Positions 42,523 to 52,432 of a stretch of DNA of 64,000 nt are shown one piece after another. The notes under the pieces are model-generated. The model did no database searches. It was not told the DNA's origin and saw only the letters and a list, made by a program, of their open reading frames with translations. Positions within the stretch are counted from its first letter, which is position 1. The number at the start of each line of letters is the position of its first letter. Both the position numbers and the translations under genes were made by a program. This stretch comes from Anthopleura xanthogrammica (taxonomy: Eukaryota; Cnidaria; Anthozoa; Actiniaria; Actiniidae). Where the stretch lies: contig OZ025208.1 in NCBI GenBank assembly GCA_964019055.1, forward strand, positions 14,452,097 to 14,516,096, given 5' to 3'.

Positions 42523-45500
42523 ATGGCGGCGGTGAACGGCGGAGGAAGTGAGACTATGGCAGACTTCAACAAGCCCGTAGAAAAAGCCAAAGAAGTCATT
42601 GAAAATCAAACCGAATCAGTTCAAATAGATATTCCTCTATCTCCTGATCTAGCCGCTGAGGAGGCAAAAAGGGAAGAAATTAGAACCAAAATTCGCACAG
42701 TAAGTAAAGTTTGGTTTCAAAAAATTTCTACTTGAATTGAAGAGAGAGCGACCGACGTGAAGAGAGCTGTGGTCTATAAATAACTGCTTGATACGTGTCC
42801 AATACTCATTTGTGGTTTAATGTAAACCTCAAGTTAAGTACTCTTTTTTTTCTCTCAATTTTATTTTCCTAAAACTTTAATTTAAACTTTGTTTCGGTCC
42901 AATCAAAATAAGATTTTTGGGATTGAATCATTAAAATTATTTTTGAATCTCTAAAATTATTGTTGATATTGTTGTGAGCTTACTTATCTTTTCCCTTAAT
43001 TTCTTACTTCGTTATTTTATCTTAACTTGGTAAAAAGATATACTTAAATCATAGATTCATAGATAAAATAATTCATATCTAAGAGCATAATTTAGCGCAA
43101 TATTAAACACGTAGCATTCGTCGACAAAAATTGGATTAGATCATTAGGTCATGTGATGCCCAAAGTATTTGCAATCGCGACAAATATCGACAAATATAAC
43201 TTAAATTCAAAATTATTAACTTGAAGGTATCTTCTACGAAACTACCTCAATTCTGGATTGTTTTGGAAGATTTATTTTCTGTGTTTTATCTATGGACAAC
43301 TTATAACAAGAGAAAGAAAGTGGTTTTTTTTCTCTACGTGGACGTTCTAGACTAATGAATTTATTTTTATGCACAAATTCAAAATATCTCATCATAATTA
43401 GAGTAAAGAAAAATCTTAATTCTCACAGAGTTGATAATATTTGATCAAATATTTCTACATATATGTGCTGTTTGGTTCGTTCATTAATAACTGGTAGATT
43501 TTTATGCTCACTTTAATTTATATTGGACTTTGATCCCGCTGGTGTTGCCTGGATCAGCATGTGCCATACCAGCCCTTGTTACATGGTTTTATAGGTTGCT
43601 ATCAATAGACATCACTTTTGCTGTGGTATTGAATTTTTACTAGCTGAATGGCAAGTTTAAAATTATGGCCTGATGAGCTCTCCAAATGGTCACATGAGTT
43701 AACTGAAATTCAAAACGCGATTGATTGTTATTTTGGCAGTGCTAACAGTTGAGTGATTTCGGTAGTAGAATGAATTGGCAAAGCAGCCAATCACAGTCTA
43801 TTACATAAACAGCTATTTGGAGCGCAAACATGTTCCGATGTTCGAGTTCTAAAAAGTTGCATTTCTAATGGCATAACATTGTGTTTCTATGGAAAAAATG
43901 ATGACCTGTCAAAATTAGCCAATCAATGATAAACTCGACTACATTCCAACAAGCCAGGACAAACTGATAAACACATTCCTTTGCTTTTGCTGTGGCTCGT
44001 TTGGAATGTAGTCAAGTTTATTGCTGATTGGCTAATTTTGACAGGTCACCATTTTTTCTTCCATAGAAGCGCGATGTTATGCCATTTATGTTATATAATA
44101 TGATCATATTTTTTACAGATAGAAGAAGAAGTTGTAACCTTACGCCAGGCTTTACAAAGAAAAGAGATCCAGTTAGCAGATCTGAAGAAAGAACTTGGAA
44201 TAACAACCTGGTCAACACTGAGAGATGGATTTAGTAGTACATACACTGGTGTACAGCAGTCACACATGTAAGTATTGAATTTCCTGGTAATAATGAAGAT
44301 GCATGGAGAAACCACTTTGAGGCCATATTGAACCACACTTTCATTCAATAACTAGTCACAAAAGAATAGAGTACCAAATTGTTGACATCACAAAAAAAAT
44401 TTTTCCAGAATTTTAGGATTTGGTTTGATTTGATTTGATAAAAAATATGGCATACTATGGATTTTCAGAGAGATAAAGCAAAAAACAGACGAGATATCAG
44501 TAATTTAAAACAAAAATATCCCCAAACATTTTCTCTAATTTTGTGCTGGATCTAATGTGATTGGAACCAGTGCAAAATAAGATGTTCATCTTTCGAAATG
44601 AAGATATTGGGCATTTAAGAAGCAGTCTATAAAAACCACCCATCGACTTTCGGGTTAAAAATGTTTTTTTTAAATTCGAAACACATGGTTGACATAGTTT
44701 TATGAAAGGGAACTCACACACTGAGTATCAGGAAGATCGATTTTTTAACCCGAAAGTCAATGGGTGGTTTTTAGAGAGACCGCCTCTTAAGTCCCATTTC
44801 AAAATGTCTCCATTTCGAAAGCGCTCACAGCAGCCTTAAAATTGGCAAAATTGTAGGCAATGTTGTGTTCTCTTCAAATACCACGGTAAGAACATTTCAG
44901 AACAGAATTGCAAAATTTGAAATTTGATGACGTCACACTTCAGTACTCTATGAGGAGGGAACTTAGACACTGTGTAAGAACGTTTGTAACTATACTACAT
45001 TGGGAATGTTAGTTACCATATTTATTATCACAATGTTTTATGGTCAAAGATTTTTATTGGGGAAGGAAAATAAGAAAAATCCATGGTAAGGGAAAGAGCA
45101 ACACATTAAATAAAATCAATTCAAATGTCATACCCACAGGGCTCAAACAAGGTCCATATTATAATACTAATATAGCTATAATAGATTTTTCACATTAGTT
45201 CTGATTTATAACTTTGATTCAATTCAGATATCAAAAAACATCAGAATCATTGAAGAATGTTAATGAAAAGATTACACATTCTGAAGCGTAAGTATTCTGA
45301 CTTTGTAGTGTATTAGTAGTAGTAATAATAATTATATTAAATAAAAAAATTAAAAATTAAAATAAATCACTTTTTTATAGTGGGATATACAAATTCAATA
45401 AATGAATACTGATTTCCAATTTTGCCCATTAGCTGTCACTCACACACACTACCACTACATTATATATTCTATGCATACAACTCAACTCACGTGTTGATTT

Positions 45501-48500
45501 TTATGGAGGGAGGAAACAGGAGTACCCAGAGAAAACCCTTGTGGCAACTCAACTCACATATGATCAGGGCTAATTATAATAATAATAGTGATAGTGATAG
45601 TGATAGTGATAGTGATAGTGATAGTGATAGTGATAGTGATAGTGATAGTGATAGTGATAGTGATAGTGATAGTGATAGTGATAGTGATAGTGATAGTGAT
45701 AGTGATAGTGATAGTGATAGTGATAGTGATAGTGATAGTGATAGTGATAGTGATAGTGATAGTGATAGTGATAGTGATAGTGATAGTGATAGTGATAGTG
45801 ATAGTGATAGTGATAGTGATAGTGATAGTGATAGTGATAGTGATAGTGATAGTGATAGTGATAGTGATAGTGATAGTGATAGTGATAATAATAATAATAA
45901 TAATCTTTATTTAGAGTGTGACATGTAACAGTTGCCAACTTAACACTGATAACTTTGTGGCCCTCTATAATGTCCCTAAGTGAGATTTGACCACCATTTT
46001 GAGTGGTCATCGATCCAAGCCACAGTGAAGGTCTAACCATTTGCAGATATTTTAAGAGCAAAGGCAACACCTGGTCACATGGTGGGATTCAGTTTTTGTG
46101 AGTTCCCATGCAATGTTGCATGAGAGCGCATGGTGTGTCCACATCTTTAAACTACCTGGGTATCATTATTCTTAGGTATAACAAGCTAAGTCAAGGAGCA
46201 TCAGCTACTAAAGGAGTATTAGTTGATGCAGGAGGGAAAACAGTGACTGCAGTGAAAAGTGCTGGTACTGCTGCTTCTAAGAAACTTGGAGAAATCAGGT
46301 AACAGATGGTGAATTACAATAGTTTTATCTACACATAATTTCACCTACTGAAGTTCACCTACGTAGAGTTTTGCCTACATATCAAATATGTTGTAAAACC
46401 TACGGTATCTATGAAGTGTGAGACAGTATTTGCTATCATTGCTAGAGAATCCATTCCTAATCAATTGATATAGGAAATACCACCATTTGAGAATAATAAA
46501 TGAAAAATATAACACATGTTTGCAAGGGGGTGTCCGAAATGAAAAAAAGTGGTGATATAATCCTGATCTGACTTATTTGTACTTACATTTATTTGGCAAG
46601 TGTCCGGTGCACCTCAGAAAACCCCTGTATCCACCCCTGACATACCATGGAGACATCTGCTTGGGGACTTCAGCTTAACCAGAATTTCCCAAAGCTTGTA
46701 ATGAAAAGTCCTTGTGCCATCTTTGATCCATTAATGTTATTTTTTTTCTTTTTATACAGAGAATCTCAATCGTTTCAGTCCTTTGAAAGTAAAGTCCTAG
46801 CAGCATCAGCATCTATCAAGGTAAGTAATGAAGAATTTTTCCCCAAGTCTGTTAAGGCCCATTCACATGGGTGATTTTTGCAGCGATTTTAAGTGCAATC
46901 TTTACAGCAATTTGAGGTGCGATTTTTGAAGCGATTTTTAAAAGATACACTGGACTTGTATGTGGACTGGAAATCGCATGTCTGAACGAACGGCGATTCC
47001 GCTGCGGTTTTGGAAATTCGTGTTGCCATTATATATATTGCAAGGTGTTTTGAACATGTTCAATTGGAACTGCGGTTTCGCTGCAATTGCACCTCAAAAT
47101 TGCCAAAAAAATTCCCTGTGTGAGCGGGCCTTGGCATATCTTGAATGCAGCCAAATTTAAACTCTGTGTGTGGGTGTTAAAGCCGTAAAATATAAAACAC
47201 AAGCACTTTAAATTGAATAAATATTTTCAGAGCTTATTACATTAAAATTAATTTTAAAAATAAACTTTTAAGTTGTTAATGTTAAAACATTTCATAAATT
47301 AAGAATAAAGTTTAAAAAATCAAAAAAAAATTTCTATAAACACACTTGTAAGGAATTTATAATCGTTACAATTAAATATCAAAATGAAGGTGGTATCTGT
47401 TTCTTGTTAACATATCTAAAATGTAAAATCATGGCTGTTTAATTTTAAATCTTTTGCATATTTTCGCTTTCATTCTATCACCCACTAAAAAAAAATTCTC
47501 TTCCTTGTTTCACCATCGGTCAATAGAGCATCAAAGTATCAAAAATTTATTGCATTTTGCATGCTGTTCCAGGGGGATCTGAAGTTGAAGAATTTGTAGT
47601 GATTACGCAACAAAATATGTTTTTAAGAACTTAAGGTTTTTGGTGACATCATCAGAAACTGCATGTAAAGACATGATCAATATAGTATGGACTTTCAGAG
47701 TGATAGAGCAAAAAACAGCTGAGATATACTAGATAATTGAATACAAAAACACCTCAACACATGTTCTCTTGTTTGGTGCTGGGTATAACGTATTTGGAAG
47801 CAGTGCAAAATAAGAGAAAATTTATGGAGATTTTTGGAGTTTTTTCAAAATGCAAAATATCCCAATTTCTACAGCTCACAACAACCTTACTGTGATTCTC
47901 AGTATTCTGCAAACTCGGACATTTCAAAGGTTTGTTGTGAAATTGGTTTTTTCGTTGCTGTTTATCAAAACTAATCTGTCTGTATATTTTTGACTGGCGG
48001 CAGTGAAAAAGCAAATTCCAATGAACAACTCACAACTACCAAGTCACAGAATATTGAGAATCACAGTAAATATGAACATATTTTCAAAAGTGAATTGCAA
48101 AATTTTGAATTTGATGACTTCACACTTTGGTATTCTATTAGATTGATTCTTTCATTATTGCCTTATATCCCCTTGCAGCACATCAGAATGCAGCTTAATT
48201 TGGAGGACAAATCAATAGGTTCCAATTCTCAGGAGATTGAAATTCTTTTCTTTTGTCCTCCAAATTGAGCTGCTTTGACGTCACGTGAAAGGAGTCTATT
48301 GTCCTATTCATTAATCTTTCCTATTCTCATGCTATTTCTAATATGTAATAATAGCTATTAATATTAATCATGATAATAGTCCTAATATTCAAAGTTTTCT
48401 GTTCTCTTGTAGTTTAAGATGCTTGGAGGGCCTCCAAAGAATGAGGAGAAAGAGTATATGGGTGGTCTTGCTCCAGCGCCTGATAATAATAAACCATGAA

Positions 48501-50169
48501 GAACTGCTTTTAAACCTAATTATAAAATAGCTATTTTTGACTATAAAATGGTGTAAAAAAAACTGTTAGAAAATATGTACACCAGGCTTGTTTTAAATGC
48601 CTTCATACTCGGGAACAAATGTCCAATATGTACCTTCTATTAAAATAATGCATGTACCTTCTAAATAATACATGTACCTTCTAAATAATGCATGTACTAT
48701 AATTATACAGAAGACATACCTTAGCCCTCCCTTCTTGGAGAAAAACACAAGATTTTTAAACAACTTGTAAACTTTTAGTGATGTAATTGTGTTTCTACAA
48801 GCAAATTTTCCTCGAAAAAAATCGGAGTTCCTTCAGCTCAGTTGGTTAGAACGTCGGCTAGAGTAACCTGAAGGTCTTGGGTTCCAATCCCGCCAGGAGC
48901 TCAGAATTATTTATGCGAAAAATTTGCTTTTAGAAACACAATTATATCGCTATAATAATTTACGAAGCAAAAAAAAACATCTAACTTGTAAACTTGTTGA
49001 AAAGAACTAGAGAATTAGTTATTTCATCTATAAACAAATTGCTTTGTAATGTTATTAAAACATTTTAAATAACGCAAAATAACTATGTTGGTCTACAAAG
49101 TAGAGGTTTTTAACTTTATTAATATTACTTGAAGTTACGTTAGAAATTTGTACAGGTTTTTTAATATTCGTACAAGTAAAAAAATGGTTAAGACGTTTTG
49201 ATCATTTATTCATCTATTCACTAATTATTGAGTCTAAAATTGTGTGATAATTGAGAAAAAAACTTGAACTATGAAAAAATCCCTGAAACAACCTCTGGGC
49301 TGATCATAGTCAGGGCACGGCTAACTCACAGATTGAACCCTGAAACAACCTGGGCTGACCAAAGTAAGGGAAACGGCTAACTCACAGATTGAACCCTGAA
49401 ACAAACTCTGGGCTGATCTAAGTCAGGGCATGGCTGACTCACAGATTGAACCCTGAAACAACCTCTGGGCTGATCTAAGTCAGGGCATGGCTAACTCACA
49501 GATTGAACCCTGAAACAACCTCTGGGCTGATCTAAGTCAGGGGCACGGCTAACTCACAGATTGAACCCTGAAACAGCCTCTGGGCTGACCAAAGTAAGGG
49601 CACGGCTAACTCACAGATTGAACTCTGAAACAACCTCTGGGCTGATCAAAGTAAGGGCATGGCTAACTCACAGAATGAACCCTGAAACAACCTATTGGCT
49701 GATCAAAGTCAAGGCAAGGCTAACTCACAGATCGAATTAGGATTTAGCGTGATCGGTTTTGCAGAGGGATAAAAACCGGAAAACCTGGTGAAAAGCCCTC
49801 GACTCAAGGGACACACTAAAAAACGCTGCGCCGACATATTGGATGGGTAGTGATCACTTCCTTTATGACTTGATCGCTACGAACACGTGACTCATGGCTG
49901 GCTTGATCATGCCTCTCATCTCAGGCTACACTGACAGTCATACACTGCCCGTCATGTGCTATCAACCAGAGAACCATCCTATTGCTTGCCATCTATTCCA
50001 TCATGCTGGTCATGTTCCTTTATACCCGTCTCACTATGTTTCTTTTCCCTACCTACAGGAGAAAGTGGGAGGGCAAAAGCAGAGCAGTTTTGATGAAGTC
50101 CTGCAAAGCACAACGCAGGCTCAAGCTGCCGAAGATCAGTCACCCAAACAAACGACTCCTGTGATTTAG
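42523..50169 (+). CDS. TPD52: TPD52-family (tumor protein D52-like) coiled-coil protein, two alternative last exons
   Basis: TPD52-family proteins form coiled-coil homo- and heteromers and act in vesicle traffic. Shared exons are 42523-42699, 44119-44267, 45228-45287, 46176-46298 and 46760-46820. They end in phase 0 and can join either 48413-48499 (218 residues in total) or 50059-50169 (226 residues). The coiled coil covers about residues 45-88 ([38 protein letters not shown]). Family landmarks follow: [34 protein letters not shown]. The distal exon, [19 protein letters not shown], matches the vertebrate TPD52/TPD52L1 end (VGG..GG.F.EVL.S). The proximal exon, [18 protein letters not shown], does not. 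The start at 42523 has a good Kozak context (ACATGG). An in-frame Met at 42439 is less likely. The paralogue assignment within the family is uncertain. Confidence 0.93.
43865..44090. repeat. Foldback element in TPD52 intron 1
   Basis: Arms of about 90 bp: TCTAATGGCATAACATTGTG, GACCTGTCAAAATTAGCCAA and GACTACATTCCAAC, inverted as GGAATGTAGTC, TTGGCTAATTTTGACAGGTC and GATGTTATGCCATTTA. It ends about 28 bp before exon 2. Confidence 0.85.
44438..44965. repeat. Dispersed repeat J, copy 1
   Basis: TATGGATTTTCAGAGAGATA, GCAAAAAACAGACGAGATAT, GTGCTGGATCTAATGTGATT and GTGCAAAATAAGATG near the start match 47683-47830. GAATTGCAAAATTTGAAATT and GATGACGTCACACTT near the end match 48090-48130. It lies in TPD52 intron 2. 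Confidence 0.7.
45486..45565 (-). repeat. SINE fragment
   Basis: TGTTGATTTTTATGGAGGGA, GGAAACAGGAGTACCCAGAG and AACTCACATATGATCAGGGC match the minus-strand SINE body in part. Confidence 0.55.
45580..45900. repeat. (AGTGAT)n hexanucleotide array, about 50 copies
   Basis: A near-perfect hexamer run of about 300 bp is flanked by (AAT)n at both ends. Being a multiple of three with no stop in several frames, it opens long spurious frames on both strands (Ser-Asp, Ile-Val and His-Tyr repeats). It lies in TPD52 intron 3. Confidence 0.97.
46854..47135. repeat. Foldback element (AAGGCCC termini)
   Basis: AAGGCCCATTCACATGGGTG then TTTTTGCAGCGATTTT on the left is inverted on the right as AAATTGCCAAAAAAATTCCC then TGTGTGAGCGGGCCTT. 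Inner AATCGC and GCGATT motifs repeat. It begins 34 bp after TPD52 exon 5. Confidence 0.75.
47683..48140. repeat. Dispersed repeat J, copy 2, containing family H foldback
   Basis: Outer parts match copy 1 at 44438-44965. The centre, 47890-48065, is a family H foldback (GATTCTCAGTATTCTGC ... AGAATATTGAGAATCAC) that copy 1 lacks, so H probably inserted into J. It lies in TPD52 intron 5. Confidence 0.65.
48167..48300. repeat. MITE family A, well preserved copy
   Basis: TATATCCCCTTGCAGCACAT, GCAGCTTAATTTGGAGGAC and TAGGTTCCAATTCTCAGGAG on the left, then TTTTGTCCTCCAAATTGAGC and CTTTGACGTCACGTGAAAGG on the right. It lies in TPD52 intron 5, about 110 bp before the proximal last exon. Confidence 0.85.
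48785..48955 (+). repeat. tRNA-like sequence inside terminal inverted repeats
   Basis: Ends are TAATTGTGTTTCTACAAGCA with AATTTT, and the inverse AAAATTTGCTTTTAGAAACA with CAATTA. The centre is a tRNA relic: D-arm/A-box CAGCTCAGTTGGTTAGAA, and B-box-like GGGTTCCAATCCC followed by GCCAGGAGCTC. The anticodon stem does not pair well, so this is not an intact tRNA gene. It lies between the two alternative TPD52 last exons. Confidence 0.75.
49281..49735. repeat. 57-bp minisatellite, eight units
   Basis: Each unit runs CCCTGAAACAACCTCTGGGC, TGATCTAAGTCAGGGCA and TGGCTAACTCACAGATTGAA. Copies begin near 49281, 49338, 49393, 49450, 49507, 49565, 49622 and 49679. It sits between the proximal and distal TPD52 last exons and is followed directly by SINE-like sequence. 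Confidence 0.92.
49736..49850 (-). repeat. SINE-related segment next to minisatellite
   Basis: AATTAGGATTTAGCGTGATC, GGTTTTGCAGAGGGATAAAA and AGCCCTCGACTCAAGGGACA match 33210-33300. Order and orientation are the same as there. Confidence 0.6.
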
Positions 50170-50480
50170 TAAGTCACGTGATTAAACTCGTGTCATGAAG
50201 TAATTTGGCGATGTTCACGATGATGTCATTAATAGGTCATGTGATTAATTAGGCCTGAATCAAAAAGTTATAATTTGGCGATGTTCACGATGACGTCATT
50301 GATTGTCATTGACGTCATTAATAGGTCATGTGATTGATTAGCCTTGACTCAGGAAGTTATATATAATTTGTTGATGTTCACGATGACGTCATTGAATGTC
50401 ATTGACGTCATTAATAAGTCATGTGATTGATTAGGCTTCACTCAGGAAGTTAGAATTTGGCGATGTTCACGATAATGTCT
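50170..50480. repeat. Four 80-105 bp repeats with TGACGTCA (CRE-like) sites
   Basis: AATTTGGCGATGTTCACGAT occurs three times, plus one variant with TTTGTTGATG. It alternates with GACGTCATTAATAGGTCATG and TGATTGATTAGGC. Four exact TGACGTCA palindromes are present. The array starts right at the TPD52 distal stop codon, so it lies in the 3' UTR of that isoform or just past it. Confidence 0.85.
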
Positions 50481-50647
50481 GAACTATTTGTCCCTTGATA
50501 CCTTTTGCAAGGGGAATCTAGGTTTTTAGTTTCATTTGTTCATACAGGAGCAGATGTTGTGCATGCACAATTTTACAGGAAGGTAACAATGGGCTGGTAC
50601 TACGAGAGAGTCATTTCCTGGCCAGGAACGCGGTGCACGGCCAACCA

Positions 50648-50810
50648 ATAGACCCATTGCAGCACGTCGGAATGCAGCCCAATTTGAAGTACAAAACAAT
50701 AAGTTCCAATTCTCAGGAGATTGAAATTCTTTTTTGTTTTCTTCTGTTTTCTTCTGTTTTGTCTTCCAAATTGAGCTACTTTAACGTCACGTACAAGGGG
50801 TCTATAGACT
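50648..50810. repeat. MITE family A copy
   Basis: ATAGACCCATTGCAGCACGT on the left and AACGTCACGTACAAGGGGTC on the right. A short CTTCTGTTTT duplication enlarges the right arm. It lies between TPD52 and FGF. Confidence 0.8.
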
Positions 50811-51664
50811 TTCTGCGATAGCAATGGTGCATTGTGGTCAATGTTGCGCACAAACGTCTTTTGTTCACTATACCTTATATGGTGTTGAATGTACCCAAGC
50901 TAGACCACAATTCACCCTGTTTATCGAACTCGAAAATATCATAAATATTAACCTTCTCTAGATCTTGCTCTCGTTTAGAGGCCTGTTTACCGCAGTGTTA
51001 ATTTTTTAGTAAGATGCCGTCTTCGTGTTCATCGCCATCAGTACTGACAATTTTTTAATTTGATGACTAATTAAGATAAGATTTAATTTTCAAAAAATTG
51101 CGTAAAATTCAAAGCAATAGAATCATTTAATTGAATATTGCACATTGATATTTAAGTAAAATTTAGAATTACTTGCCTTTAGAATTGGGTTCACTCGGAT
51201 CTTGTAAAGGTTTGGCAAGAACAAGCTAATTTTACGCCTGCACATTTATATTGAGACAAGGGCTACCAAATTAAATAATGATACGTTTTAGGAATATGAA
51301 ATAAAGAAAATTTGCCAAAATAGATTTTTAAAAAAACCGAAAAAGTTAATTTTTTGAATATATTCCAAGTTTAACTAATAAAAATCCATATTAAAGTCCA
51401 AAATGCCATATCCACCTTCTAAGACCCCAAGACAGCAGCAGAAGTAAGTCGTGGTTTCGACTTCAGTCCTGACAGATGATAAAGATCTCTGCCTCATGGA
51501 TGTATTGTATATTGGTATCTTACCCTTGTACTACCAGGGGAGAGATAACCCGGCCCCAGACCACACCAACAACGATTTCATGATATTATTTTGTTCATAA
51601 ACTTATACATTTTTCTCCTCTACTTTTTTTTAATTTCTCATTTTTATATAATTTTTTGATAATT
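50811..51664. other. Intergenic, nothing recognised
   Basis: AT-rich sequence between the TPD52 3' region and the FGF 3' region. I see no exon, RNA gene or clear repeat here. Confidence 0.5.
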
Positions 51665-52145
51665 GTACTTGGATGACGTATCTGCTGTTGATTGGTTTGT
51701 GGTGTTGCATGCCTTTAGCGTTGTCATGGTGCATGTGTACTTGGTTGACGTATCTGCTGTTGATTGGTTTCTGGTGTTGCATGCCTTTACCGTTGTCATG
51801 GTGCATGTGTACTTGTACTTGGATGACGTATTTGCTGTTGATTGGTTTGTGGTTTTGCATGCCTTCACCGTTGTCATGGTGCATGTGTACTTGGTTGACG
51901 TATCTGCTGTTGATTGGTTTCTGGTGTTGCATACCTTCACCGTTGTCATGGTGCATGTGTACTTGGTTGACGTATCTGCTGTTGATTGGTTTGTGGTGTT
52001 GCATGCCTTTACCGTTGTCATGGTGCATGTGTACTTGGATGACGTATCTGCTGTTGATTGGTTTGTGGTGTTGCATGCCTTTACCGTTGTCATGGTGCAT
52101 GTGTACTTGGATGACGTATCTGCTGTTGATTGGTTTCTGGTGGTG
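51665..52145. repeat. 72-bp minisatellite, about seven units
   Basis: Each unit runs GTGTACTTGGATGACGTATC, TGCTGTTGATTGGTTTGTGG, TGTTGCATGCCTTTACCGTT and GTCATGGTGCAT. One copy carries a 6-bp insertion. Because 72 is divisible by three and the unit lacks stops, 150-190-codon frames open on both strands; they read as repeats, not a protein family. The array lies just beyond the FGF polyadenylation signal. Confidence 0.93.
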
Positions 52146-52178
52146 TATCAATACCATTGTCGTTTTTCTTGCACTTGG

Positions 52179-52184
52179 TTTATT
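52179..52184 (-). terminator. Candidate FGF polyadenylation signal
   Basis: AATAAA on the minus strand, about 250 nt beyond the FGF stop codon. It is the first canonical hexamer I noticed downstream, chosen on motif and position only. Confidence 0.4.
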
Positions 52185-52432
52185 TACTTGTGTGTGAATG
52201 AAAAAGTTCATGCAGTTTTTTATAAAATGCTTCTCGATTGAATGTCGTCCACTATTGTATCCTCTGCCGACCGTTGATTCGTCATTTATAACCCATTGTT
52301 ACCATGGCGTTGTTAGTCATGACGTCACTTGTGCGCATGCGTAGTTAATAATGAATCTTCCAAGGTTTTTCAGCCAGCCTTGTTGGCTTGACCATGTCGG
52401 GTTGGTGCAAGTTCCAAACGGAACTTTGATCA

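Noticed and set aside
45422..46070. Long open frames of Ser-Asp, His-Tyr and Ile-Val repeats
   Set aside because: They are reading-frame by-products of the AGTGAT hexamer array in a TPD52 intron.
46647..46874. 75-codon frame as a full TPD52 exon
   Set aside because: Only 46760-46820 is exon, by phase and homology. The rest is intron read-through.
48834..48905. Possible functional tRNA gene
   Set aside because: D-arm and T-arm are tRNA-like, but the anticodon stem does not pair and the sequence lies inside inverted repeats.
51630..52241. Four overlapping 149-193 codon frames on both strands
   Set aside because: All arise from the stop-free 72-bp minisatellite. No splice signals or known fold.
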